From NCBI RefSeq assembly GCF_040436345.1, contig NC_133223.1, positions 25,112,410 through 25,176,409 of the forward strand: DNA of 64,000 nucleotides, in the 5' to 3' direction. Made by a program: the position numbers and the translations under genes. The notes beneath the pieces were generated by a model. The model was not told where the DNA came from and did no database searches. It was given only the letters and a program-made list of their open reading frames with translations. The stretch is from Pagrus major (lineage: Eukaryota; Chordata; Actinopteri; Spariformes; Sparidae). The first letter of the stretch is position 1. Every line of letters begins with the position of its first letter. Shown here piece by piece: positions 36,701-48,140 of the stretch.

Positions 36701-37541
36701 GCCTTTTCTAACGGCTTTCAAAAACTTTACAAAGGTATGTGAGCAAACCAGACACAATGTTTATTCATTCTTGTATTATTTAACTTATATTTAATTGTTG
36801 TTGCCTAATCTAGTCTTACTGTATCCACTAATTACATCCTTTTGGTCCCAAAGGACAAATCCGTTCCACCAGGGAAACACAAGAGTGACAAGAGGCAAAA
36901 GTTCAAGAAACAAATGAGAGAGGCTACGTCTTTCACAGACATGGATACCCATCTAGAGGAAATGATCGTATGGTGCAAATCTAAGAAGATGAAAAAGGAA
37001 AAACGTCTCTTATCCTTCCTGCATTTAAAGTGCCAGAGGATGAAATGCTTAGAGGGAGAGGGTTACAGGTAAGAACAACACTGCAGACTATTCATTCAGT
37101 GGCCACTTTTTTAGGTACAGCTGTGCAGTCTAATACAATTCATTTTAATGCTACTAGTACTAATTTTGCATGTGTGTATAATTTGTCCTCATCCCCAGTG
37201 TCCAGAGGAAGTTGCAGACCTTCAGACAGGAAGCTCGCTGGGCTTCATCTCCTCAAGGATCAGCGCCAAGAAGCTGTCGTTCTTCCGCTGCGACGAGGAG
37301 GAACGCTCACCTGAGAACTCGTTTTCATTCGCTCAGGAGCAGATTCAGGTACTCAGCTGTGAGAGCTGGGGTCAAAAAGAAACAGCTGAAGAGACAAAGA
37401 GAGAAGACTGAGTCTTCAGTTTCTGGACTGTCAGGGGACGACCAAAGAAACAGGACTACACACAAGGCGACAACGTCTCAGACCGCTGACCGTGACAACC
37501 AGGATGACATAGATGATATATTTGCCTCTGTGGGGTTGTGA
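33760..37541 (+). CDS. nepro: Nucleolus and neural progenitor protein, 9 exons
   Basis: NEPRO is a nucleolar protein linked to RNase MRP/pre-rRNA processing and to maintenance of neural progenitors. Exons 33760-33844, 34015-34169, 34565-34653, 35537-35665, 35758-35835, 35950-36245, 36676-36734, 36854-37068 and 37199-37541 join in phase to 482 residues (the human protein is, from memory, longer). Family signatures: N-terminal [18 protein letters not shown], the helical core around [38 protein letters not shown], a lysine-rich middle, and the acidic end [12 protein letters not shown]. The last exon is basic and Ser/Arg-rich and weakly conserved. An upstream in-frame ATG at 33739 has poorer Kozak context than 33760 (AGCATGG). 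Confidence 0.93.
34186..34500. repeat. AAGTA-family repeats in nepro intron 2
   Basis: CGAAGTACATGTACTCGAGT and GAGGTACTTGTACTTAACGT open one copy; a second block with AAAGTACCCAAAAGTCATAC and ATGAGTAAAAGTTAAG follows from about 34370. Confidence 0.65.
34858..35320 (-). mobile_element. LINE 3'-end remnant (copy A) in nepro intron 3
   Basis: The minus strand of 35100-35315 encodes a run of about 70 residues with [14 protein letters not shown] and [10 protein letters not shown], the hallmark C-terminal tail of L2/CR1-like non-LTR retrotransposon ORF2 proteins. The adjoining non-coding tail (34858-35100) contains GGCAAGTTTGTTTATATAGC and GACATCAAGAAACAAAACAT. It is a 5'-truncated dead copy. A similar copy in the same orientation is at 39903-40320. 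Confidence 0.75.
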
Positions 37542-38201
37542 CACTTTGGAATTAGACTCATCCAAGGACACAAAGTATTGTCTGCTGACACATTCATCTT
37601 TTTTGAAAGTTGGATGGTGTTTAATGTGTAACTTTAATGTGTAAACTGATGATTGGATTATAGAAGCAGTAGCTGATTGTGCAGTATGCTACTATATTTG
37701 ACAACAAGCTGAAAAGCCTTGTTTTACTGACTTCTTCTGGTTTTAGAGTCTGTTGCTGCTCTGACCACAAAGCATCACAACAGGGATCTCAGGATGTACT
37801 AACTAAACAACTACAACCCCTAGAGAGCAGTAAAAAAAAAATTCAGCTGGTGGGAATATACTTAGCTTGAAGCAAAAAGTAACTTTAAAGGTGACAGTGC
37901 TTTTTTAGTATTATTTTTTTTACAGTTTTATTGGACAGACCAGGCAGTAGGATGCCCACAGTGATGAAATATAACAGCTGGACGATTGATTTTCCTGATG
38001 CAAATAGAATTTTTAAGAGATTTCATGGTTGAAACTTGTATTGCATTTTTTTTGTTTGATGTAATCCAGACTGAATATTAAGGTATTTAAACATTTTAAA
38101 TACAACTATACTAAAACTACAGAGAGGGCAAATCATTAAAGAATGAAAATTCAGTCACTATCTACTCACCCCCATTCAGATTAAAAGCCAGGTGAAGTTT
38201 C

Positions 38202-38384
38202 GTAATCCACAAAGCATTTCTGGAGCTTTACAGCAAAACAGGACTACAAACAACTGAAGTGGATGGAGACTTGTCTTATAATGTAAAAAAACATAAAACG
38301 GCAAGTCTCCATCTACTTCAGTTGTTCAGGAGATTGCTGCAACGCCGTTTTGCTGTGAGGCTCCAGAAATGCTTTGTGGACTAC
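38202..38384. mobile_element. Foldback (hairpin) MITE
   Basis: Outer arms near 38202-38242 and 38344-38384 are close inverted copies (core CCACAAAGCATTTCTGGAGC). Inner arms 38251-38273 and 38302-38324 match at 22 of 23 positions. The flank GAATGAAAATTCAGTCACTA and TCTACTCACCCCCATT at 38151-38176 belongs to the same family as 58912-59100. Confidence 0.75.
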
Positions 38385-39902
38385 AAAAGATAATGATTAT
38401 TTAATTATTTAATTAATATTTTAGAAATGTGTCAAAATAAGGCCATCTTTTCAGGTGCTGTTAACTTTGACACAAGCACTCTGCATTTTGGGACGCATAC
38501 AGTACATGTGCAACTGGTCCAATGAGTATCTAGAAATATGACACACTGAATAATTATTTAAACTATTTACTGATGTGTCAAATGAGGGATCAATTGCTTA
38601 ATGATGAAATACGATGAGCCTTTATGGTTCCTGCACAGTGAAGCCACAGTTTTCTGCAAACAAATGAGGCTTGCAAATAAATAAAATCAGTTTGGTGAAC
38701 CATGACATCCTGCACACGAGCCTATTTACAGTGTCACAGGTCCCATGGCTAAAAGGGGCTTATGAGATGATGTGACACACATTGAGGGCAGCTTGTTAAG
38801 GCTTTGATGGTATTTCTGGCTCCACCTGGTGGAGTCTATTAATGAATGCACTCAACGATGAGTTCAAAACTTCTCAGAGAATATGAAATGAATCCCTCAA
38901 CCTTGTGAAAAAGCAGAGGTGTCCATCTTCTCCCCTAGAATTGAATTTGTGTGCAGACAGACTGAAAGCTCGTCTGAACACTGACAGTGGTGTATATTAG
39001 TGGCAGGGTAGCCTTAGCTATAGGCCTTTGAAGTCTATAAGAGCCGACATGGCACCACATGAAACTGCAGGTGTCTGTCAGTCTGAAGCGTCCGTGATCG
39101 CTCAGGAGTGAAGGCTGTGCACCAAATTAGAAGCTAAAGTGTTAGCTTTGTGCCGGCCTGTGGTTTTGCTGCCCACTTTCTTATCATCCTCTGCCAAAGA
39201 AGACACAGTGCTCCCATCTGCACAAATACAACGGTGCAGTATTCTTCCCCCTCAGCGAGTCTGACTGGGTTGAGTTATGGTCTCACATCAGCCCACCAGC
39301 TTTATTTGCGCATACAGATTCCTGATTCCTCTGCTCTCTGGGTTTCATCTAAACCAGTTAGTCAAGGTCGACTTATGCAGGCAGAGGAGAAGCCTTGGAT
39401 GTCTGCATTCTGTACAGATGGGAACACAGGAAGTCGGACCATATTTTTCTCTGCATGATTAATAAACTAATAGTTGCTAGTATGCACTTGATGGGATTTA
39501 CAAAGGCATCAGTCAGAAAAACCTTTTGAACGCTAACATTTTGCAGGTATATTCTTCCTTTATCTTGCAGACCTTTTCCTCGGCAAAAGTGAGAGCACCA
39601 GTGTTTAAATTTCAGTAGGGAAGTGTGTCTTGTTGACATTTTACTTAGTAAATTAAATACTGAGGATGAAAGATGGTATTTTTTTTTCATTTTTTCAAAA
39701 AAAGAACAGACCTGTGCATGAATTCACAGTACTTTAGAGATGCGTCAGTGGTACATCCTGTACTGACTGTGCAATATCCCCAACATCCCTATTAAGAATT
39801 TAGGTTTTCTCTGAACAGACTGTTGCTTGTTGATGAGTGTTCATAACCTTTAATAACATCGCCCTCCTTTGGCTTACCTTACCTTTGCCACCTAAAATTA
39901 AT

Positions 39903-40320
39903 AGGCAATGTAAGTTCATTTTGAATAGCACAATTTATACACAAGGCAACTCGAAATGCTTTACAAGGGCATAAAATCACATTAAAAGACATTAATAATT
40001 GTATTTAAAAGAAATTAAAAACAAGTAGGAAGACATCAAGAAACAAAATATTAAAATAAGTTTGAAAATAGAAAAATAAACAAAAAAGGATAGATTTAAA
40101 AGAGACAAGACAATAAATGTTACTGTGCAGTTCAAGATATTGATCAAGCCTTAAAATGTAAGGCAGTGGCAAACAAAAAGGTCTTTAGCCTTCAGATCTT
40201 CAGCAGATCAGAAATGTATTTTGGCCCTAAACCATTCAGTGCCTTATAAACCAACAGCAGGATGTTAAAATCTATTCCTTGATAGGATGCTTATGGACTA
40301 CATTTGAAGCCAGTGAGCAG
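39903..40320 (-). mobile_element. LINE 3'-end remnant (copy B)
   Basis: It shares long blocks with copy A (34858-35320) in the same orientation: GGAAGACATCAAGAAACAAA, AGGCAGTGGCAAACA, CAGCAGATCAGAAATGTATT and AAACCATTCAGTGC. The peptide-coding part is more decayed than in copy A. The segment GGATGTTAAAATCTATTCCT with later GAAGCCAGTGA extends into a further part of the element. Confidence 0.7.
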
Positions 40321-40439
40321 TTATAATATTCAAAATGTTAAAATGTAGCTGTCAGTAACAGCAAGCCTACCGACTAGAAATAATCAGTAAGGAAAACACG
40401 ACCCAGTTACAGAATTGGTAGGGTAATAGTTTCACTAAG

Positions 40440-40830
40440 GAGGATGTTTTCACTTGTGTGCATCTGTTAGTTGGTTTGTGAGCAGCCAAGGTGAACAGAT
40501 TTCTATGACGCTTGGATGGAGGATTGGTCTCAGTCCAGAAAAAGACCCCATTAGCTTCTGGTGCCGATCCAGATAAAGGGGACGGATTCAGGATTTTTTT
40601 TTCTCACTTTCTTTAACATTGCGAGATAGGGCATTTTTCCAACATGTCCGTCTTGATGTTGATGAAATAAATCAGCCGTATTTAAGTGGCTATTAGTGAG
40701 AAAAATTTGATGCGGATCCAATTACAAATCTAGATCTAGCGGATTGGAATATATTGGATTAGGCTTGATTGAATTAAAAGGGACTGTTCGGTCTTGGCGG
40801 AGGTATCCTCTCTACTGAGTGCCATTCTAG
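40440..40830. repeat. Old interspersed repeat (GCGAGATAGGGCATTT family)
   Basis: The order ATTTCTATGACGCTTGGATG, TTTAACATTGCGAGATAGGG, AATCAGCCGTATTTAAGTGG, GATGCGGATCCAA and CTCTACTGAGTGCCATTCTA is that of a repeat seen widely in fish genomes. Recognised from memory; its transposon class is unclear to me. Confidence 0.55.
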
Positions 40831-41781
40831 TTTATGTCTATTTTAGGTGTACGCCTGAAGAGCTTGTGTCATTATCTGTCAAGGGTGTTCAACACTGTCT
40901 ATACTGCAGTTTGTGGGCCGCCTGTCTGTCTATTTCTGTTAACCAAGAAGTATTTAATAGCATTGTGGCACCATGGTTCCACATGGACGGCTGGTTCTCC
41001 AGGGGATTCTGCAAATGCATCAGTTATGGCTGCTGGGCATAATATGACCTAAAATAAGAGCAGCAATATAAAGGTCTGCACTCCCAACATGCTCTACCTT
41101 CATTTATTTCCCTGCTACCTTAATAGCAGCAGGGGAGTGGAGAGGGAGAGGGCCTCTCAACATTTATACTTAGAGGTGTATTAAATCAATCACATCATTA
41201 CCTCCGCAGAGACAAAATAAGCAAAGTAGAGCCGTAGAGGCCGGCCTAGTGCATCAAGCTCTTGTAGCGCCATTCATTACTCCGCCTGGTCCCCAGCAGC
41301 TCATTGATGTAAAGCATAAAATTGTATCAAGGCCATCAATAAAGTGGGAAAACAAGCAAAGACGACGCTGCAAGGTCAAAACACTGAATTTAAACAGTGA
41401 CGGCAATACAGGGGAGTTTTTTTGTCGCTTCTCCCCCTCCAGTGTATGAAAATGTTCAATATTATGATTATATCTTGAATAGCATGTTATATCAAGAGTG
41501 TGTTTTATGTTCTTGTAACGTCTGTGTCCAAGAATATATGAGAGAAAATCCTCTAGAGCATCAAGTGCCCTAAATTGGTGCCACACACTAGAGGGCTGGG
41601 ACCTGAAACGTACGTGCTCTATATGTATAGAGTATAGTGGGATTGCACACCGTTATATATTTTTCATGTTTGAAGCCTGTGTGCTAACAAAATCTGTTGG
41701 GAGAGCACGGTGACAAGTCTTTATTCAACTCTACTACAACTATAAATATGACTGTAAAATGCTCCCAGTTGTATCATCGCC

Positions 41782-41835
41782 ATCCATCCATTTACTGTAC
41801 GCACTCACTTATTCCCATTCAGGGTCATCGAGGGC
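41782..41835. repeat. CATCCATCCATT-type repeat fragment
   Basis: CATCCATCCATTTACTGTAC followed by CATTCAGGGTCATCGAGGG resembles the end of an abundant fish repeat that usually reads 'catccatccattttctataccgc'. Confidence 0.45.
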
Positions 41836-42405
41836 AATGTTACTGCGCTGCAATAAAACATTGCACTCCCTGTTCTGCTGCACATTGTAGACTACGTGAG
41901 TTTACTAACTTCCATTTTATATTTGCTTTTTAAAAGACTTTCATCTGTTATCATAAAAGTGTCTGTGGCTTCTTACCAAAGCATTTGTCCTCTATGCCAT
42001 GTCAAAGGTTACGACTTTAAGGCAAAAATAAAATCATAGTTGAATATGATGTTTTGTCAAAATACTGTCATGTGAAATAGTGTTTTTAACAGCACAGAGG
42101 AGTGAACGCAGTTTTATTGGCATATTTGAAATTGGACCCAGAGCAGTGTAGCAGGTTAATAGTGTTAATGTTTAGCCAAAGATGAAGGTTCATTTGCTCC
42201 TTGTAATCACTTTGCAAACTGTGCTGCTGAGTTTTGGACATCCGGTTGTATATTGATTTCCACTTATATTATCTAAAATCTATCAGAAGTTGAGAGCAAT
42301 TTGTCAACGAATCAATCAGTCTATTGAATGAAAATAATTGACAACAATTTTGATCACGTTTAAAGATGCAATGTGTAAAAGTTAAAAAAAAAGTTAATTA
42401 CATCG

Positions 42406-42550
42406 CTATCTCGGGAAAACAAAGTTTCGTTATCTCGAGATCTCGAGAAAATTATCCCGTTATCTCTGGAAAACGGCAGTTGTTATTTCGAGATAATAAC
42501 TCGAGATCTCGAAACACATCTGAAATTAACTCGTTATCACGGGAAAACGG
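42406..42550. repeat. CTCGAGAT palindromic repeat cluster
   Basis: At least five degenerate copies of CGTTATCTCGAGAAAAC occur in both orientations within 145 bp, including two copies of the perfect palindrome CTCGAGATCTCGAG or its core. The array follows AAAGATGCAATGTGTAAAAG, which looks like a transposon terminus. Confidence 0.75.
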
Positions 42551-42874
42551 AGGAAATAAAATGTATGAATGCATGGCCCTTTAGGGCTTCCGTAATGAGG
42601 GAACCATGTACTCTATTAAAGTTACAAGTCACATTGGCATTATTAAGGATACTTAATGTGAGTAGTTAGGGGGCATAAACAAAGTGATGTGGTCCTTTAA
42701 GCTGCCACGAATGTCCCTGTCTGTGAATTCCTATTTCTTTCTTTTTTTTTAATTTTTTTTATTTATTCTTTTTTTATTTTTGCCAGAGTGGGTTGTTGCA
42801 GTGGTGACAAAGCCTTAAACTATTCTGTTAAAATCTGAAGTGAAAGAAAAATCAAACTTTAAACGCTGACAGCC

Positions 42875-43049
42875 TGAGTGAGACGTCACGATGACGTCAC
42901 ATCCGGCCATCCGTAGTTTTCACTTCCGGAAGGTGGGGCTTTTGTTGCGGGAGCGGTTTGCATTTGGAGAACCAATGCCTCGAAATGCTCTATTAATGCA
43001 GGCGTCAAGATAACATCAACCGAGGGCAGAAATACAAATCCTGCTTCGG
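42875..43049 (+). promoter_or_regulatory. ralb: Probable ralb promoter and non-coding first exon
   Basis: Two CRE-type sites lie in tandem (GACGTCA 42882-42888, TGACGTCA 42892-42899), then a palindromic ETS site CTTCCGGAAG at 42923-42932. A CpG-bearing leader runs to a good donor (TTCGG|GTAAGC) at 43049/43050. No coding exon of another gene follows on this strand until ralb at 53860, so this is inferred to be ralb exon 1, containing a 12-codon uORF (ATG at 42975). Confidence 0.55.
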
Positions 43050-44690
43050 GTAAGCTCTTCACAGATATCTTAACGGACCGAAATGATTGAGTGTTTGCTC
43101 ACACGGCGGTCCGAGAGCAATAAAGTACCACACCTGTTTTAAGGAAGGACGAGCGACCCAGAAAAAGGGTGACCGCTTAGTGTAAGATGGGTGCAAATAA
43201 ACTCCTTACTCGTCCGAGGGTTTAACTAACTAATTTAAATGCCTGCTTCAGTGTTGTAGTTTCGTGTGACTCGTATTCGTGTGTCAAATACGTGTAACAT
43301 AACGCTAATATCAGGCGTTGTGTTAATAATCGCCTGTAAGTTATCTTTAGGTTAGCAAGCAGTCTTTGATCCTTAACGCTAATGATGTGGACAACATTGT
43401 ATGCTAATGCGCGGCCGCTTCGTAACTTTCCCCCCCCCCGTGTTTTAATGGATGATTTGAACAAATGTGTCTCAGTGTGATTTATATTCGTGAAGATAAC
43501 TAACAGCTGCCATCGTGGTGCTGCGGATTTAACGCTAGTCGTGTTATCAAAGTCCATGTTTATGAGCTTTTGTGTTGATGGTCAGCTGCCGTCGGACCAG
43601 CGTTAGCTTAATAAAGCTCAAAAGTTAGCCAACCTAGCTAGCTAAGTTACCTTAGTTACAGGCGTTTTCAAGTGTTTTTGTTATCAGCCTTATTACCTGT
43701 GTATAGCCACTTTATTAGCTCATTGATAAAAATAGTAGCTGTAATATACTTTCCCGTAGGTAATTACTCACACTGGCTTGTGCTGAAAAGTTTTCCCCCC
43801 CTCTCAGGAGATGACACACCCAGGCTGGCTCATGGTTTCTTCAGCTAACTTAATGTTGGTGTCAGCAAAAACAGTGTAACAGAGTACTTTTCCACCCCCA
43901 CCATTTTGTTTTTGGCAGTTATTTGTTAATTATGCGAGGTGTAATGCAAGTATTGCCACACATTATCTCTCCCTGTGTGTGTGTCCATCTATTTGAATGA
44001 AATCAAGGGGGGGGTATTCAAATCTTACTAGTATTTACTCCTCTTAAGGCAGCAAAGAAATGTGGACTCAACAAGGTCAAAATAGTATATTTTTTATGTT
44101 TTTCAGACTGTATATGAGTGCTGGATAACTAGTAGTATATATTTGCTGTGTAGTAATGTAAACCTGTGTTTACTGATGCACCATTTTGTTGATAGGTGTA
44201 ACATCTCTTATCAGCCTGTTTTGTTTACAGACAGATTTAAGGGATTGTGGACAGTGTTGGCAAAGCAAAACTCACTCCATCTCATTAGCAATTAGAGCCC
44301 AACCCATCCTGGATTTTTGGGGCTGATGCTATAACTAATATTCGGAAGTAATTAATGCTGATGTCGAAATGTAAAATGTTGGCAGATATACTCACATTCT
44401 TTGGCAACGATCCTTTAAATGTGATCATCAAACACGTGTGACACAGTTATGTAACGGAGGCAGATATTTTGCAGTTTGACAATAAACTTCATTGTCTAAA
44501 ATGTACTGTAACAGTAAAACATCACTGGGAATTTAATAATTATGAATTACCCCAAACATCTTTTTTCTCCATTATAATCTTAAAAAACTAAAAGTTTTCA
44601 TTTTGTTGCATTACAGACACAATATACATCAATACCAATATATCTGTAACCTTTTAATAATAATAACTCTTATTTTGATATTGGGGAAAA

Positions 44691-44952
44691 TAGGGCTGCA
44701 CAATAAATCAAAATATTATCGCAGTAAGGTAAAGTGCAGTATCCAAATTGCAGGACAAAACAGCATTATAATGAAGAACTGTAGTCCTGCAGAGATGCCC
44801 TGGCCTACAAATCTTCCTTCTCCAGATGCAAGAAAACATTTTTGTTTTCTGCAGACCCCAACGAATGTCACATCATCATGATTTCAATAGTTTTGTGTTT
44901 TCAGTAAAAAATGAAAATTGTGATGCAAAAATTATCTTATTGTACAGCCCTA
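44691..44952. mobile_element. hAT-like MITE with TIRs and degenerate 8-bp target duplication
   Basis: It starts TAGGGCTGCACAATA and ends TATTGTACAGCCCTA, so the termini are inverted repeats with one mismatch over 15 bp. Flanking octamers GGGGAAAA (44683-44690) and GGAGAAAG (44953-44960) agree at 6 of 8 positions, consistent with an old 8-bp hAT target-site duplication. The 262-bp interior is non-coding. Confidence 0.8.
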
Positions 44953-45913
44953 GGAGAAAGTGACAACTATAATTCATCATCCAGATTAATGTGTCTCAAG
45001 GGTGAATAAGCCCTAGTTAAAACAACCTGAAAAAATTCTTAAACTGACTGTTTTTCTTTTCTCCATAGCCTGCTTTACTGGATAAACGCAGGGTTGTGTG
45101 GTACAGAAATGCATTAGGGATGTGCTTCACTCCAGATTCGTCCAGTTATTTATTCGATGCATACTGTGAAAGAATAAATGATCACTCGGTAAATGCGTTA
45201 ACCCCTTTAGCCAATATTGTCCGTAACGGAAGCCTGTTTGTTGTTGACAGACTTCACAACGCTGACACATTAGCTTTGAGAGTTGAAAGAAAGTTTAAAG
45301 AAACTTCTCCGTCATTAAATCAGCTCTCACCATACACTTGACAAATTTAAGCAAATAGGACAATCATTAGCAGTCAGGCCTCTCTCAACACTCAGAGCTG
45401 AGGGCCATTATTGGAGGCAAACAAGAACTTATATAAATTATTGCACCAGTAGTTTTCTCTGTCCATCAGAGAGTGTGCTCAGGTGCAGTTGGAGATGTTT
45501 GTTAAAGAAAATCAGATGTGTAGTAGTGAAGCTGTAGTAGATTAAACATGACAAGGCGAAGGTGTCATATGACTGGTTTGTCTCTTCATTATTGAAACCA
45601 CTGATCTGCCTGGGGCCTTTTGAATCATGTTTGAATGAATCCTCTGTCTTGTGGTGGAGTTGGAGGTTAACCATGATTCTCCGACTCTCAATAGTGAATG
45701 AGAGCTGAGTACTGTTACTGCATCCTAGACCCGCTTGACAAGTTGTTTTTATTAATGACATTACTCACTGTGACATATATGTGGAGGTTTACTTGTCGCG
45801 TCCTAAAAAGACTGATGCCAAAATGACTAGATCCATGGATATAGGTTGTGTGTGATGTCTTCCACAAATCCAGGCCAGAGATCTTGGAATTATGGCAGAT
45901 CTCACATATCTTC

Positions 45914-46237
45914 ATAGCTACAGCTGATTATTTTCATTAACAATTCAACTGCATTTTATTTTCACAATTAACTGATTCATTTATTGTCTTTTAAAATATC
46001 AATATCACAATTTCCCTTAGCCCACAGTGACATCTTTAAATTGCTTCTTTCATGCAACCAACAGTCCAAAACAAGACTCAAGACTCTTCATGTAACATCA
46101 TAAACGACAACAGATCCTACCTGAAACCAGCAAATGTTTGAAATATTTGCTTAAAAAATTACTGAAACAATTAATTGTTTATCCAGACAGTTGTTGTCAA
46201 TGAACATTCTTTCAATCGACTTATCGTTGCAGCTCTA
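45914..46237. mobile_element. hAT-like MITE (GCTGCAACGAT family)
   Basis: The right end TCGACTTATCGTTGCAGCTC and left GCTGATTATTTTCATTAA, with internal CCAACAGTCCAAAACAAGAC, match the layout of a very abundant teleost element that usually begins 'tagggctgcaactaacgatt'. The left terminus is degraded. Confidence 0.65.
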
Positions 46238-48075
46238 CTCATCTCGTGCGTCCCCAGGTTGAGTGCATTGAAGGGTTAAGCCTGTGAGTCAAGTTCAAGT
46301 CACCCAGTCAGCAGTGTCGCTGTATATGACAGTTAACACGACTGGAATGACATGCAGTCACCTCCCTCGTAAACAACTTATGAGCACAATGCTGATTGCA
46401 GCACAATTAAAGTGTGTTCAGGGAAACCATTTCAGGAATTGTTTAGCAGTCTTGTCGGGCTCCACCAGTATACTTCAGGTTTTTAAAATCTTATACAGAT
46501 TGTTCTGCTGTGGAGCTTTTAAGGGCTGATATTTTTTATGATTATGTCATCCAAGTATGTAGTGTTTCTGCCACAAAAGTATCTCATTACTTAATGCTGA
46601 TACAGACTTTTTAAGGAAAATGCCTGAAACAACATCTAGACCATGACAGGAAGTGGAAACTCTCCAGTGAAATTCAAACTAGTGAAATAGGTCAGGCATT
46701 GACCAACATTGGCAACATTTTAGCCACTTCGTGCAAACGACGACAGAGCTGGATTTTGATCAATTCTGGTAAAGAAACGTTTTCTGCATAGCAGCAGACC
46801 AATGGCAAGCCAATGACTTCAGAGATAGAGAAAGGGCTTGTGAGACTGAACTGACCCTGCATTCCTCCTCTGTCTCTGTCAAGATTGTCTGGATGTTAAT
46901 CTCTGTAGGTCCAACCATGTTCTCCCTCACTTGAATCTTAATGCTAAGCCCTCTGGTTCTTTCTTATAGCACTGACAATTCTCTGCAGACTTAATTTCGC
47001 TCAGTTTGGACCTAACCTGGCTGGCGCATATCAAAGAGCCCCATCTGCTACTCTGATCAGTTCCTTTTTCATTTTCTGATGAGGTCCCAGAATGACCTGG
47101 GTTCTACGGGTGTAATAGCACCAGAGTCAGAAAAACCATCTGTTAATGATGTTGGCAGTGAAAGTGTAGGGAAAGGACAGAGTGTGTGTGTATGTGCAGG
47201 AGATAGTGATGTAGTTAAGTGCATACCTAGCCGCCATCAATTGTCTGCTTTCTGTGAGCACGGAGGAAGGGAGGTTTATATATTTTGTGTGCCAGTTAAA
47301 TATTATATGAGCCATGCTTGAGGAATTAAGAAACTGTTGCTCGTGTGGCCATTGCAGAATATGCCAGGAGCTGTCATTAACATTCAGCAGATATTTTCAG
47401 ATCTCAACAGTCATCTGACAACATATATGCTCTAAAACATTCCCTGTTGAAGAAGTACATAAGAGATTTATTTTCCTCTTGTTTGCTTGTTGCTTATAAA
47501 AACTTTTTTAAAAAAATCTGTATAAAAAGAAGGAGGGAAATCCCCCCTTCCTGTAGATATGTTAATCAGACAATTATGCTTTTTCTTTTTACACTTACAG
47601 AGGAATGAATTACTGTAAGGCTAGAGTGATTTTTCTCCCCCCAAGGCAGCCAATTTGACATACTGCTGTACATACATTAGTTGTGATTGCTTGCTATGTG
47701 TGACAATTATGAAAAGTGGTGCATCCTGTTTTATGCAACGAAGAGGAACAAGTTATGCAAATATTTGTTTGAAGAACAGTATGATAATTCAGTGGTAGGG
47801 TACCGTTCACTTTTGAACTGATGCCGTCACCTTCGAGTTCAAACCCAACAGTACCTTTTTCGGCACAAACAAAAAAGTCATTTCACTTGTAAAAAATAAG
47901 TCACCAAATAGACCGGCATTGCTTCAAGGGGGGAACTGTTCTAACACCTGGGAGCAGCTGGAGAAACTGCTTTTACTCTGTGCCCTTACCTGGACTAAAA
48001 TGTAGAAACTGATGGAAAATCAGCACAGTAATGGACTAAAAATACAAGTAACTGTCAAAAGAGCATTCATAAATA

Positions 48076-48140
48076 CAGTAGAGGGCAGCAATATGCAATT
48101 GTAGCATATAGTTGGCCTGATCGAAAGAAGAAGAAACACC
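48076..48140 (+). promoter_or_regulatory. CTCF-core-like segment in ralb intron 1
   Basis: ACAGTAGAGGGCAG matches 13 of 14 CTCF core positions and is followed by CAATATGCAA and, 45 bp later, AAAGAAGAAGAAA. This is the same arrangement as at 30983-31060, so both are probably decayed copies of one interspersed repeat. Confidence 0.4.

Larger units (their letters stand above)
37542..42840. other. Intergenic DNA between nepro and ralb
   Basis: It includes the nepro 3' UTR, for which no clear AATAAA is near the stop. Recognised items are a foldback element at 38202-38384, LINE copy B at 39903-40320, an interspersed repeat at 40440-40830, a CATCCATCCATT-type repeat at 41782-41835 and the CTCGAGAT array at 42406-42550. 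No protein-coding exon is recognised. Confidence 0.6.
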
